Notes: generated from the letters alone by a model not told the origin. Positions 33,664 to 43,761 are shown, numbered from the stretch's first letter. The stretch is 64,000 nt of DNA from CAYRWR01 sp964537555 (GCA_964537555.1 CAZIAD010000002.1:62001-126000); one strand, 5' to 3'. A program made the numbers and translations.

Positions 33664-34452
33664 TTACAATCCTTTTTCCAGTGCAGTATGGGCCTGCCCA
33701 GCCTCTCTGGCTAGAGCATGAGTTTTTTTCACATTTCTAGCTAGATTCCAGTAGAAGAGTTTATTGAGAAGTTTCCTGACAGGGCCTATTCTACAGGCAT
33801 AGAAAAAGTCTTTTTTATCCCACCCATTCATTTCCCAGTACTGCTTATCTCTGGCTAAAATGTAGAGTGCCAATACTTTTTGAACAGAAAAAGAGATAAG
33901 TTGAATTAAGCGAGGCCGGGTTTGTTTTAACGGAGCTTCTACATTATGAATAAAAACAGACAATTCCTGTCTTGTTACAGGACGAAGCACACTCCCTGCA
34001 TTTCTCACAATAGCTGGTCCCGGGATCATCCCCCAATCCATAGCTACTTTTTCCAGATATGATACGGTCTGCCTCACACCTGAATAAGCTGTAGTAATAA
34101 GAGAACAGGCTGCAATGCCTACCAGTGGAGGCCGGTGATACCAGCTGCAGGTCCTATCCAGAAATATTTTCAGCTGTGCTGAAACATGACCAATATAGAC
34201 TGGGGTAGCCAGAATCACTCCATTGGCTTCGTTTAAGGTTTTTTCAACTGTTTCCATATCATCTTTATGAACACATTTTCCATCCAGAATACATCGTTGA
34301 CATCCCCGGCAGGGTTTTATATTCAGGCTATCTATATGAATAATCTCTAAATCCATGTTATGAGAAGCGAATATCTCTCTGGTCTCCTGCAGAAGCTTAT
34401 ATGTAGACTTTTTTCGTGGACTGGCATGCAGAGCCACTATTTTATATTTCAT
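33664..34452 (-). CDS. Iron-sulfur flavoprotein (flavodoxin-like NAD(P)H:FMN oxidoreductase)
   Basis: 262 residues. Flavodoxin-fold: HASPRKKSTYKLLQE phosphate loop (10-24), cluster motif CRGCQRCILDGKC (48-60) as in archaeal/clostridial Isf proteins, and TPVYIGHVSAQLKIFLDRT. The C-terminal 80 residues are basic and helical, an extension beyond the usual domain. It moves electrons between an [4Fe-4S] cluster and FMN; the partner is unknown. RBS weak (AAAGGAATA would be for an earlier site). It is single and points toward dat. Confidence 0.8.
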   Translation of the reverse strand: MKYKIVALHASPRKKSTYKLLQETREIFASHNMDLEIIHIDSLNIKPCRGCQRCILDGKCVHKDDMETVEKTLNEANGVILATPVYIGHVSAQLKIFLDRTCSWYHRPPLVGIAACSLITTAYSGVRQTVSYLEKVAMDWGMIPGPAIVRNAGSVLRPVTRQELSVFIHNVEAPLKQTRPRLIQLISFSVQKVLALYILARDKQYWEMNGWDKKDFFYACRIGPVRKLLNKLFYWNLARNVKKTHALAREAGQAHTALEKGL

Positions 34453-34666
34453 GGACTGTCCTAAAGGAATATTTAATATATTTTACAGCACTTTAATTAA
34501 TTGTAAAGAAATATTTTTGTGTTTGTCTGAGTCAGCAGACCGTTAACTTTGTTTTGTGGATATATGTGTTTAGTTTCTTTTGTGGAACTACAGCCCAGCA
34601 GGCTATGTATTTACAAAAAACTCTTTTTCATATAAACTAAAGAGGAATTTATTCAAGGAGTTCATT

Positions 34667-36931
34667 ATGACCAGAGATATGGATATGATCAAAAAAGTAT
34701 ACAGCACCTTTAAAGATAAAGTCGATCAGGCCCGAAAGATCCTGGGACGCCCCCTCAGTTATGCCGAAAAGATCCTGTACGCGCACCTGGACCAGACTCC
34801 CGAGACAGAACTGAAGCGTAAACAGGACTATGCTTACCTTAATCCCGACCGGGTAGCCATGCAGGATGCTACTGCCCAGATGGCCCTGCTCCAGCTCATG
34901 AATGCCGGCAAAGACCGGACTGCAGTCCCCTCTACAGTACACTGTGACCACCTCATCCAGGCATTGAGTGGTGCCAAAGAAGACCTGGCCCGGGCCATAG
35001 AGGTGAATAAAGAAGTCTATGACTTTCTGCAAAGTGTGTCCGCCCGCTACGGGATAGGCTACTGGCAGCCCGGATCAGGGATCATACACCAGGTAGTACT
35101 GGAAAACTATGCTTTTCCCGGGGGGATGATGATCGGTACCGACTCCCACACTCCCAACATGGGAGGCATGGGCATGATCGCCATCGGTGTGGGTGGAGCT
35201 GACGCCGTGGACGTGATGGTAGGCATGCCCTGGGAAGTGAAGTGGCCCGGAGTGATCGGGGTAAAGCTCACCGGTGAGCTCCAGGGATGGACCGCGTCCA
35301 AGGATGTGATCTGTAATCTGCTGGGTATACTGTCTGTAAAGGGCGGCACCGGGCATGTAGTCGAGTTCTTCGGCCCCGGCTGTAAGACCATGACCACTAC
35401 TGAAAAGTCAGCCATTACCGATATGGGGGCTGAACATGGCGCCACTACTTCGATCTTCCCGGTGGATGAGAGCCATCTGGACTACCTGAGATCTACCGGC
35501 AGGGCTGACCTGGCCCAGGAGGTAAGCCGCCTCATGGATCAGTTCCAGGCTGACCCCGAGGTCTATGCTCAGCCAGAAAAATATTTTGACAAAGTGGTAG
35601 AGATCGACCTCTCTACATTGATACCCCACCTTAACGGCCCCTTCTCTCCTGATAAAGTGTGGACCGTAGAGACTATTAAGGAAGGTGTAAAGACAGAAGG
35701 CTATACCGATGCCATCTCGGCCTCCTGTCTGGGCAGCTGTAATAACAGCAGCTATGATGACCTTAAAAAAGCAGCCGACATAGCCCGCGACCTCATGGAC
35801 CAGGGCATAAAGGCCAGCACTCAGTTCCTGGTCACCCCGGGATCCGACATGGTCCGGGCTACGACAGAACGGGACGGCATCCTGGATACTTTAAAAGAAT
35901 TCGGTGCTACTATCCTGGCTAATGCCTGCGGCCCCTGTATCGGCCAATGGAGCCGCCCCGACATGCCCCAGGGCACCAAGAACACCATCGTCAATTCCTT
36001 TAACCGTAACTTTAAAAAGAGAAACGACCAGAACCCGGCTACAGAGGCTTTTGTGACCAGCCCTGAGATGTGTACCATCTATGCCGCAGCGGGGAGATTG
36101 TCCTTTAACCCCCTTACAGACACCCTGAAAAATGCCAAAGGTGAATCTGTAAAAATGAAGCTGCCTCCCCGTCAGGCTAACAAAGTGGAATACGCTAAAC
36201 CGGATATCTCCATCATAGAACCTCCTGCTGACGGCAGATCCATTCAGGTAGTCATTAATGAAAAGAGTGACCGGCTGCAGAAGCTGGAAGCCTTCCAGCC
36301 CTGGGATGGTAAAGACCTCACGGATCTCCCACTGCTGTTCAAAGCCAAAGGCAAGTGTACTACCGACCACATCTCACCGGCCGGCCCCTGGCTCAAGTAC
36401 AGAGGGCATCTGGATAATATTAGTAACAATATGCTGATCGGGGGTGTCTCCGCCTTTCATGACCAGGTGGGTAAGTCCCTCAACCAGTTCACCGGTGAAT
36501 ACAAGGATGTACCCCAGGTAGCCCGGGACTACAAGGCTATGGGCAAACAGTGGATCGTGGTAGGAGATGAAAACTATGGAGAAGGGTCCAGCCGGGAACA
36601 CGCCGCCATGGAGCCTCGTCAGCTGGGCTGTATAGCCGTACTGACCCGCAGCTTTGCCCGCATCCATGAGACTAATCTCAAAAAACAGGGTATACTGGCC
36701 CTGAACTTTGCCGACCCCGCGGACTACGACAGGATACAGGAAATGGACACAGTCTCTATCCCGGACCTGGCCGCCAGCCTCCAGCCGGGCCATGACATAA
36801 AGCTCATCTTTAAGCACCAGGACGGCTCCTCCGATGAGATCCTGTGTAAGCACACCTTCGGCCTCCCCCAGATCGAATGGTTTAAGGCCGGATCAGCCCT
36901 CAATCTCATCGCGGCTGCCAATAAAAAGTAA
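34667..36931 (+). CDS. acn: Aconitate hydratase (mitochondrial type)
   Basis: 754 residues from ATG 34667 (AAGGAG 6 bases before; the frame is open 87 bases further). It interconverts citrate and isocitrate through a [4Fe-4S] cluster. Cluster Cys lie in CLGSCNNSS and ANACGPCIGQW; the substrate-binding GTDSHTPNMGG and the swivel-domain motif GEGSSREHAAMEPR are present. No other citrate-cycle gene is adjacent, so it may serve glutamate synthesis. Terminator at 36954-36983. Confidence 0.96.
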   Translation: MTRDMDMIKKVYSTFKDKVDQARKILGRPLSYAEKILYAHLDQTPETELKRKQDYAYLNPDRVAMQDATAQMALLQLMNAGKDRTAVPSTVHCDHLIQALSGAKEDLARAIEVNKEVYDFLQSVSARYGIGYWQPGSGIIHQVVLENYAFPGGMMIGTDSHTPNMGGMGMIAIGVGGADAVDVMVGMPWEVKWPGVIGVKLTGELQGWTASKDVICNLLGILSVKGGTGHVVEFFGPGCKTMTTTEKSAITDMGAEHGATTSIFPVDESHLDYLRSTGRADLAQEVSRLMDQFQADPEVYAQPEKYFDKVVEIDLSTLIPHLNGPFSPDKVWTVETIKEGVKTEGYTDAISASCLGSCNNSSYDDLKKAADIARDLMDQGIKASTQFLVTPGSDMVRATTERDGILDTLKEFGATILANACGPCIGQWSRPDMPQGTKNTIVNSFNRNFKKRNDQNPATEAFVTSPEMCTIYAAAGRLSFNPLTDTLKNAKGESVKMKLPPRQANKVEYAKPDISIIEPPADGRSIQVVINEKSDRLQKLEAFQPWDGKDLTDLPLLFKAKGKCTTDHISPAGPWLKYRGHLDNISNNMLIGGVSAFHDQVGKSLNQFTGEYKDVPQVARDYKAMGKQWIVVGDENYGEGSSREHAAMEPRQLGCIAVLTRSFARIHETNLKKQGILALNFADPADYDRIQEMDTVSIPDLAASLQPGHDIKLIFKHQDGSSDEILCKHTFGLPQIEWFKAGSALNLIAAANKK

Positions 36932-36953
36932 TTATCAGGACATTAGAATAAAA

Positions 36954-36986
36954 AAATGCCCCTGGATTTTTCCAGGGGCATTTCTT
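36954..36986. terminator. Bidirectional terminator between convergent genes
   Basis: The 13-bp stem AAATGCCCCTGGA/TCCAGGGGCATTT with loop TTTT has A residues before it and T residues after it, so it serves both aconitase and the membrane protein gene. Confidence 0.9.
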
Positions 36987-37000
36987 AAAAAGTGTATAAT

Positions 37001-37384
37001 TCATTTCGGTGGGGCCACTTTCATACTGATGAAAGTAGCCAGAATGACTTCCAGTATACTCCAGGGGACAGCAATCCATAATAATCTCCAGGGTAAGACA
37101 CCCAGGTTGCCGATGACCAGCCACATCATGATAAAGAAGGAAATCCAGCTAATCGCTGTAGTCTTCCAGAGACTAAATTTACGGGAAAATATAAATATCA
37201 TACTAGCCATGAAAATACTCCATATTCCCCAAATCGCTCCATTGATAAGATCTGAGGGAAAAATTAAACCCAGTCCTGAAAAATGATCCAGCCAATAGGA
37301 CTTGAACAGGAGCTCATTGCGGAGAAACTCAGACCCACTGACCCAGACTGATGACAATAATATTGCAAAAAATGCTTTCTTCAT
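37001..37384 (-). CDS. Four-helix membrane protein, unknown
   Basis: 127 residues with about four hydrophobic helices (MKKAFFAILLSSVWVSGSE; LINGAIWGIWSIFMASMIFIF; AISWISFFIMMWLVIG; PWSILEVILATFISM). RBS AAAGGAGG. The pattern with a conserved-looking SEFLRNE after helix 1 is seen in small membrane proteins of unknown function. Isolated gene. Confidence 0.65.
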   Translation of the reverse strand: MKKAFFAILLSSVWVSGSEFLRNELLFKSYWLDHFSGLGLIFPSDLINGAIWGIWSIFMASMIFIFSRKFSLWKTTAISWISFFIMMWLVIGNLGVLPWRLLWIAVPWSILEVILATFISMKVAPPK

Positions 37385-37551
37385 AACAGGCCTCCTTTTT
37401 TTTAATTATTCTATGATATGGGTAAGATAAAATCAAATCCAGTATTTAATGCCCCTAAAAATAAATTCTAGCTATGCGTTAAATCTATAATATTTTGAAA
37501 AAGGATTAATAAAATGCTACTATTACTGAGGAGATAGAAAAAAGGAACTTT

Positions 37552-38985
37552 ATGAAAAATCATTTATACTATTGCCTTATCACTTTACTCATGCTGTCAC
37601 TCATAAACTCCTGTGGCCTTACCCCTAATCCCATCTATCCCCGGCATAAGCTGGCCAATCCGGGAAGTAGTATTTACGAGGTCCCCCTCTATTCCTTTTC
37701 AGAACTCTATGCACTGTTTCCCGGCACGGATTATTCCGGCCTAAGCAGTGTCTACGTATCATCCACCGGTGATGACACTAGCGGAGACGGCAGCAGCGGA
37801 TCGCCCTTTGCCACTGTGAGCCGGGCCCTGCAGGAATGTGGCCCCGGTTCTATCGTCCGTATCAGGGCCGGGATATATCATGAGGCACTATGGATAGCTC
37901 AGAGCGGGTCTCAGGGCCTGCCTCTTGTCCTTTATTCCCAGGATGGCCCGGGTGCAGCCCGTATCGACGGGGGGAATGCTCATTCGGTCATATCCACCAC
38001 GTCAGATCACATCATCATAGACGGCCTCGAGCTCTATAACGCATCCAGTTTCGGTGTAGGCGTGTATTCCCGGGAAAGCCTGGAAGGGAATCTGCCTGAT
38101 GTAGAGGCAGGAGGAAATAATGTTGTGATCCGCAACTGCATCATTCATGATGTAGGGGAAGAGGGCATCAAAGGGGCTCAAAATCAGTATTACCTCATAG
38201 AATACAATGAGATCTACAATGTGAGACTGGAGCAGGGAATAGACTGCGTGGGTACCCATCATGTTATTATCCTCAGTAACTATCTGCATGATAATGCGGG
38301 AGGAGCAGGCTACTGTAAGGGCGGTTCAGCCAATGTATACTGGGTAGGCAATGTGATAGAAGGATACGACGACCAGCTCTTTGGGATCATACTGGGGGGG
38401 CAAAGCAGCCTCTATGTCAACTACCCTGCACTGGACCCCCGGGACATCCCGGAAGGCTATGATCAGTGGGTTTATAACAATGTGTTTATCAATTGCGGCC
38501 GTATGGGAATACTGATCTCCAATGGGGAAAGACTGAGGATCTACAACAACACTTTTTTTAATTGCAATTACACTCGCAATGAGCTGATTTCCGTAAGCGA
38601 TGAACGGAATAAAAATTTCAAGCCCAGCTCAGACATAGAGATCTACAACAATCTTATTAAAAACGATAGCTCCCACCCCCTGATCCGTTTTTTTTATGAC
38701 CCCAATCATTACCCGGCCGTCACCTTCCGGCACGGTTTTAACAGCATAGACGCGGCCAATCCTGACTTCCAGTGGTCCTATGACCCGGAGTACTTTAGCC
38801 CCGCCCCTACTGATCTGCTCACTGTAGTTTCGTTTTCCGATAGCGGGGCCTGGGACTTTAGCCTGCAGCCCGGGAGTGGTGGTCTGGATGATGGCACAAA
38901 TCTAAGCCTCATTGTGTCCAATGACATCAGAGGCATTGTCCGGCCCCAGGGAGCTGCTATGGACCGGGGGGCTTATGAAGATTAG
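37552..38985 (+). CDS. Parallel beta-helix lipoprotein
   Basis: 477 residues, signal peptide with lipobox INSC (Cys 21). Residues 63-100 have VYVSSTGDDTSGDGSSGSPF, the standard start of DUF1565-type right-handed beta-helix proteins. Then come repeated NNVVIRNCIIHD, YYLIEYNEIYNV and VIILSNYLHDN turns typical of pectate-lyase-like coils, and NNVFINCGRMGI later. It probably binds or cleaves a polysaccharide at the cell surface. Its stop overlaps the next start, so both are made together. Confidence 0.85.
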   Translation: MKNHLYYCLITLLMLSLINSCGLTPNPIYPRHKLANPGSSIYEVPLYSFSELYALFPGTDYSGLSSVYVSSTGDDTSGDGSSGSPFATVSRALQECGPGSIVRIRAGIYHEALWIAQSGSQGLPLVLYSQDGPGAARIDGGNAHSVISTTSDHIIIDGLELYNASSFGVGVYSRESLEGNLPDVEAGGNNVVIRNCIIHDVGEEGIKGAQNQYYLIEYNEIYNVRLEQGIDCVGTHHVIILSNYLHDNAGGAGYCKGGSANVYWVGNVIEGYDDQLFGIILGGQSSLYVNYPALDPRDIPEGYDQWVYNNVFINCGRMGILISNGERLRIYNNTFFNCNYTRNELISVSDERNKNFKPSSDIEIYNNLIKNDSSHPLIRFFYDPNHYPAVTFRHGFNSIDAANPDFQWSYDPEYFSPAPTDLLTVVSFSDSGAWDFSLQPGSGGLDDGTNLSLIVSNDIRGIVRPQGAAMDRGAYED

Positions 38986-39589
38986 ATATGTATGGATAGT
39001 ATTTTTTTTACTGATCAGTATTCCCGCTCAGGCTGTTTTTCATGAGTTTGAATATCAGCTTTCCTATTCAGAATATCATTACCTGAACAGTTCTTTCAGC
39101 TGGAGCACTATGCTCAATCTGGGGGATAAGGAGTTAATCATAGGGGCATCTACCCGGGCCTGGGACTCCTGGTTCCTGGTATCGCCTCACTGGCAGGAGT
39201 GGGACCTCTATTCAGGGATATACTGGACTATCATTTCCCAGCAAAATCTCGTATTTTCTGTACACACCCTGGGAGGCATCCGCATCGGAACAGAGTGGGA
39301 AAGGATCTTCAAAAGCTCCTCTTATGCAGGAGTAAGTGTGGCACCCCTCATAAATGCGGGCATAGATCTCTATCTGAAATCCTGGGAGTTCAGCTTCTCC
39401 GGACTTTTCACATTCTTCCAGGATGGCCTGTGGATAGAACCACGTACCCGGATTGTGTACCGTTTTACATCAGGCATACACCTTTCCCTGGAATGGGTCT
39501 GGATCAATGGATATCTCTGGGCTCAGGACACACACACTGACAATCACTTTCTGGGCCTGGGACTGGGTATTATAAGCGGCCGCCGGTGA
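38975..39589 (+). CDS. Exported beta-rich protein coupled to the beta-helix lipoprotein
   Basis: 204 residues from ATG 38975, inside the end of the previous gene (11-base overlap), with GGGGGC before it. Signal peptide (IRYVWIVFFLLISIPAQA), then alternating aromatic strands (HEFEYQLSYSEYHYL, WEFSFSGLFTFFQD, RIVYRFTSGIHLSLEWVW) that end in GLGLGIISGRR. This could be a small outer-membrane barrel of 8-10 strands. No family recognised. Coupling suggests a joint role with the beta-helix protein. Confidence 0.65.
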   Translation: MKIRYVWIVFFLLISIPAQAVFHEFEYQLSYSEYHYLNSSFSWSTMLNLGDKELIIGASTRAWDSWFLVSPHWQEWDLYSGIYWTIISQQNLVFSVHTLGGIRIGTEWERIFKSSSYAGVSVAPLINAGIDLYLKSWEFSFSGLFTFFQDGLWIEPRTRIVYRFTSGIHLSLEWVWINGYLWAQDTHTDNHFLGLGLGIISGRR

Positions 39590-39861
39590 GGCTGATATAA
39601 CAGGCGGGTTTTACAGGTTCATTCAACACTCATGCGGGGAAAAAGGTAAAACACTAAAGACCTTAATCGCTTAAAAAGATATAGTCGTCTTCAAAGGGAA
39701 TATATTGGTTGTGGTAAAAAATAAATCAGATTTTCCCTAGAGTAACAGAAAAGAGCTAATTGACAAAAAAAACTCCACAGTATTCAAAATTATGATTAAA
39801 ACTAGACTAAAATATATGTTTTAGTTATGATAAGAAAATGGAATTCGCAAAGGAGGTTTGT

Positions 39862-41139
39862 ATGCAATTGTCCAAAGCAGGCCTAAGTATGGTGGTGTTG
39901 GCTTTACTGACTGTCATCGGATGCGGAGACCCGGTAGAGCCGGGAGATCCTATACCCGGTGCTGACATCCTCTATGAGTATGGAGGCAGTGAACCAGTGG
40001 GTGATCTGATCTGTGTGATTATAAATCAGTCTCAACAAACTGTCACACATATTAACTATACCAGTGGTCAGACCAATGGCCCTTATACCTACTTCTCAAT
40101 GACCACAGAAAATGGCGGCTTTTCAATTCTTAAGGTCGTAGATCTCCCTAGTTTGGGCCTAAATGGCGGCTCAGTACTTTTTGCAGAATATCCTGGTACT
40201 GCGATAGTCTATCAGATGTTTACCAATACAGATGACGGACAGTCAAATGCCGCAGCTGATGGATATCCGGTCTATGCTGTGCACCGTCAGCAGACCAGTG
40301 CCGCAGATTATTATCAAAAGTCCTATAATTGGATGAAATTTAATACCGACACCGGCCAGACCAACGCGAATATGGAGGCTGGTTTTGCCGCCTGGGATGA
40401 CAGTTCCGCCCTGGGGCTTTTGTATGGTGCGGGATACAGTAAACGAGAAGAACTCAACGGCGGCAGCGGGATGAACAATATTAATAGTACCGGTACCATA
40501 AAACTGGATGATTTTATATACGACAGTGCATCAAAATCATTAGTATTCTGGGATGGAACAGCAGGCGACTATTCCAATGCTTTATCCCTGACAGGTACTC
40601 CGGATGGTGCTACTATCCTGGATTTCGGCCCCGGTAAAGGCGGTGGTGCAGGCCTGGCTATACCCCAGTCCAGCAAATCGATAGCTGACCTGGATGGAAC
40701 CTATTTCTTAATAAATTATAACTGTGAAGTCTCCAATATAAATAGCGGTATTGGCCCTATGAAAATGGTAATTGATTCCGGCCATGTTCTGGTCTATCAA
40801 TTTCAGGATAATACCGGAACCGCTTCTTCTCAATGGGATGGTGTGTTAGTAGACATCCCCAGTTATGGGGCTGGACCGGAATGGGGCGATAGTACCAACC
40901 TGACCACCAGTTTATTAAACTGGTCAGAAGTGGATACGGCCAGTTCCACACTTATCCAGAATGCGTACATGGGAGAAGGATCTTTTGTAGCCACTAACGA
41001 CATCGGCACAGTCTTCATAATGGTAGACCCAGATGTGAGATATTTAGGATTTACCGGTTTCTTCCAGGAGGGTCCCGATGAAGTGATCCGTTTCGGATTT
41101 GGTATCAAGGATACCGGTTACAGCGACGCGGGACTTTAA
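39862..41139 (+). CDS. Lipoprotein, unknown, Gly/Asp-rich
   Basis: 425 residues from ATG 39862 (AAAGGAGG before). Signal peptide and lipobox TVIGC. The mature protein is rich in Gly, Asp, Asn, Thr and aromatic residues (PYTYFSMTTENGGF, GTYFLINYNCEVSNI, VFIMVDPDVRYLGF) and looks all-beta, as in surface-exposed binding proteins. No catalytic motif or known domain is recognised. The 272 bases upstream hold only AT-rich promoter-like sequence (TTGACA at about 39760). Terminator at 41172-41204. Confidence 0.7.
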   Translation: MQLSKAGLSMVVLALLTVIGCGDPVEPGDPIPGADILYEYGGSEPVGDLICVIINQSQQTVTHINYTSGQTNGPYTYFSMTTENGGFSILKVVDLPSLGLNGGSVLFAEYPGTAIVYQMFTNTDDGQSNAAADGYPVYAVHRQQTSAADYYQKSYNWMKFNTDTGQTNANMEAGFAAWDDSSALGLLYGAGYSKREELNGGSGMNNINSTGTIKLDDFIYDSASKSLVFWDGTAGDYSNALSLTGTPDGATILDFGPGKGGGAGLAIPQSSKSIADLDGTYFLINYNCEVSNINSGIGPMKMVIDSGHVLVYQFQDNTGTASSQWDGVLVDIPSYGAGPEWGDSTNLTTSLLNWSEVDTASSTLIQNAYMGEGSFVATNDIGTVFIMVDPDVRYLGFTGFFQEGPDEVIRFGFGIKDTGYSDAGL

Positions 41140-41171
41140 TATTTTCTATTAAAAAAACTAAACACTTATAG

Positions 41172-41204
41172 ACAGACCCTGCTTAGGCAGGGTCTGTTTT
41201 TTTG
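41172..41204 (+). terminator. Intrinsic terminator
   Basis: The 11-bp stem ACAGACCCTGC/GCAGGGTCTGT with loop TTAG is followed by seven T. Confidence 0.92.
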
Positions 41205-41232
41205 ATAGGCTGCTTTGTATTGTGTGAGGCTT

Positions 41233-41679
41233 TCAACCTTGCTTAAATCGGAGCAGATAGCACACCAGGGCCACCGCGAACACCAGTATGAAACACCCTA
41301 TCATGATAGCCAGGGTCCTGGAATAACCCTTGGGGCTGAGGCGATCTTCCGCATCCATCTTTCGCAATATCGGGAACAAACGGGAGAAGAAGGTGGCGAT
41401 AGAAAAGATAAGGGCTATAGCACTGAATACCTTGATCTCCGGAGTGCCGGCTATGATAACACCGATCAGGAGCACGATGAAAATCAGTTTAGTACCGGCT
41501 ACCCAGTTGATGAGGTATTGGACCAGTTCATGGATCTCGGGATAAGCTTTGGATTTTTCATAGGCGGTAAATACCCCTACCCCGTTTCCCCGGGTGGTAC
41601 CGGGCATCTTATATAACAGGATCACATTAAGAGTCTCCAATACCACAAAAGCAATCAGTACAATCGAAATAATATCCAT
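41233..41679 (-). CDS. Four-helix membrane protein
   Basis: 148 residues with four helices (IISIVLIAFVVLETLNVILL; TKLIFIVLLIGVIIAG; VFSAIALIFSIATFF; IMIGCFILVFAVALVCYLL) and a cytoplasmic loop with YEKSKAYPEIHELVQYLINW. RBS GGAGGAGAT. No recognised family. The inverted repeat at 41765-41787 lies 86 bases upstream. Confidence 0.65.
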   Translation of the reverse strand: MDIISIVLIAFVVLETLNVILLYKMPGTTRGNGVGVFTAYEKSKAYPEIHELVQYLINWVAGTKLIFIVLLIGVIIAGTPEIKVFSAIALIFSIATFFSRLFPILRKMDAEDRLSPKGYSRTLAIMIGCFILVFAVALVCYLLRFKQG

Positions 41680-41764
41680 ATCTCCTCCTCAGGATCCATA
41701 CCAGAAAAATCCGGTACATCCTGCTGATAATCAATTCTCTGTCTGCCGTCTATATCCCAAATCG

Positions 41765-41787
41765 TTGTATATAGACATAATATACAA
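41765..41787. promoter_or_regulatory. Perfect 8-bp inverted repeat, operator-like
   Basis: TTGTATAT (41765-41772) - 7 bases - ATATACAA (41780-41787), in the region between two divergent genes. The half-site size and spacing fit a dimeric regulator; there is no T run, so it is not a terminator. Confidence 0.45.
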
Positions 41788-41930
41788 ACGTATACTTATT
41801 CTAACTCTGAATCCCAAAAAAAACTAGTAAAAAAATGTCAGGCTAAATCATAGAAATTCCAGCTTGATTATTTTTTTATATAGTGCTAAATTAGTTTATA
41901 TCACGGAGCCTATACCGGAGGCATTTCAAA

Positions 41931-42755
41931 ATGCGAAATAGTAAGCGATATGATAAGTATAAAATCACCATCCTCTGTCCTGTCTTATTTGTTGCAGGAA
42001 TTTTATCTTCATGCTCGGCCCATGGACCGCATACATTGCCAGCAAAAACAGAATTAAATGTCCCTTATGGAGAAGGGGTGGTTTCCAACAACTATAAACA
42101 ACTTCTGGACATTTATCAGGCTCCATCCAGTACACCTACCCCAGTATATATTTGGGCACATGGAAACGGAAGGACCTTCAAATATACCAATGACCTTTTT
42201 AACCTTATTGACCCCATGGCTGCGGGGATATCCATTGTCAGCTGGGAGTCTGTTGTCCTGGTCGATACAGCAGACCCGGTTAAAAAAGTATTAGAGACCC
42301 AGACTATGTGGCGAGATTCCATCAAGGTCTATACCTGGGTCACTAATAATGCCAGTGCATATAATCTGGATACCAATAACATCTTTGTGGGAGGTTTTTC
42401 ACGAGGCAGTTGGGCCGGCTGGAATCTGGCTCATAGCGGCAGTCCCGGTATCAGGGGAATCTATTGCATAGGTGCCAATGTAGACGTTGACCTTTATTTT
42501 ACTCCTTCCTATGAGGGTAAATCTTATTGCAGTAACTTTATCACTGTAAATTCTCCTCCGATAAAACTAGTGTATTCTACTTATCAGGAATTTTCGGAGC
42601 CCGGCCTTCCCCATTCTCCGGAATTTGGAAAAGACATAACTAACATTTACCATAATTTAGGGATTGGTTCACGCACCGAGCTGGTTAGGGGAGAATCTTT
42701 TGCTAATCTATATAACTATCTTATTGATTTTATCAATGTAAATGTGCAAGAATGA
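41931..42755 (+). CDS. Alpha/beta-hydrolase lipoprotein
   Basis: 274 residues; the hydrophobic export segment ends in the lipobox LSSC. The fold markers are YIWAHGNG (oxyanion loop), the nucleophile elbow GGFSRGSWAG (Gly-Phe-Ser-Arg-Gly) and a late His (IYHNLGIG is one candidate). It resembles BD-FAE/esterase-type hydrolases that remove acyl groups from polysaccharides or act on small esters. RBS CGGAGG is distant. Isolated gene in a region of secreted proteins. Confidence 0.75.
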   Translation: MRNSKRYDKYKITILCPVLFVAGILSSCSAHGPHTLPAKTELNVPYGEGVVSNNYKQLLDIYQAPSSTPTPVYIWAHGNGRTFKYTNDLFNLIDPMAAGISIVSWESVVLVDTADPVKKVLETQTMWRDSIKVYTWVTNNASAYNLDTNNIFVGGFSRGSWAGWNLAHSGSPGIRGIYCIGANVDVDLYFTPSYEGKSYCSNFITVNSPPIKLVYSTYQEFSEPGLPHSPEFGKDITNIYHNLGIGSRTELVRGESFANLYNYLIDFINVNVQE

Positions 42756-42951
42756 ATCCCAAATATTGGTAAATACAGCTTTTCTAAGAAAATAACGGAA
42801 ACAGATCATATAGAGTCAGGGTAGGTTTAAATTGTTTTACAGGATCTCCTGCACATAATACCAGAACAGATCCTGGCTTAGTCAAGCCTTCAGGAAAAAT
42901 CTGCTGGAGTCCCATTTTAAACTAGAATCCACATACTACTATCAATGACTT

Positions 42952-43656
42952 TTAACGAGCCTCATCGTCTTTTTTCTGACTCTCCTGAACATCCTCATCC
43001 AGGATGTGAAAGATCTCAAAAAAAACGAAACTTAACACATCATCATTGCTCATGGCATCGTATTCAATATCATAGAGATTTTTTCTGCCAATGGAAGTAA
43101 TGAAACCCTGCCAATGCTTTCCCTCTTTATAATCAAAATCGTATTCAATGCCTTTCATCTTCATTGCCCTGACTCCATGCAGTTCAGTCAGAGCAAAGTT
43201 TAATGAGGTCATCTTAATATTGATCATGCCTGTCAGATTGTATGCTCCCACTTTAAGGTCTGTGGCAAAACCCATCATCTTTCTTACTATACTTCCAGTA
43301 ATATAGGAAGGGGATTCATCACCTGAATCATCTTTAATGTCGATCTCGTACCTTCTTAGATTTTTAATACTGACCGTTCCGGAGTATTGTTTATCATTAA
43401 ATTTTATTTTTATACGATAAACTGGTGAATAAGTTTTATGCAGAGTTATTGTCTCATCCAGGCCAAACTGTCCCGTGATGATATCCCCTTCGTCCGTCTT
43501 GAGATCAATACTCCTGTTTGGAGGAATGTATCCATATCCCAGTTGCACAGTAAAAGTGATACCGTCAGGCACTCCTATTGTACCACTAAGTTTTTTGGCA
43601 TATAGCGATGTGCCAGATACTAAAAGGATAAATACCATAAACATTTTCAATTTCAC
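42952..43656 (-). CDS. Exported protein, unknown
   Basis: 234 residues. GTG at 43656 is used as the start because GGGGGTGA lies just before it; ATG four codons in is the alternative. Cleavable signal peptide (FMVFILLVSGTSLYA), then beta-rich sequence (GTIGVPDGITFTVQLGYGY, VYRIKIKFNDKQYSG) and an acidic tail (DEDVQESQKKDDEAR). No family recognised. The 195 bases upstream on the map (42756-42951) hold nothing I can identify. Confidence 0.65.
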   Translation of the reverse strand: MKLKMFMVFILLVSGTSLYAKKLSGTIGVPDGITFTVQLGYGYIPPNRSIDLKTDEGDIITGQFGLDETITLHKTYSPVYRIKIKFNDKQYSGTVSIKNLRRYEIDIKDDSGDESPSYITGSIVRKMMGFATDLKVGAYNLTGMINIKMTSLNFALTELHGVRAMKMKGIEYDFDYKEGKHWQGFITSIGRKNLYDIEYDAMSNDDVLSFVFFEIFHILDEDVQESQKKDDEAR

Positions 43657-43761
43657 GGATCACCCCCAAAATTTGTGTATGAGAATTAATAAAATTAAGA
43701 TTAACTGTAAGGAAATATTTTTACAACTTTTTATGTTTATTTTTGATAATCCACATCCAAA

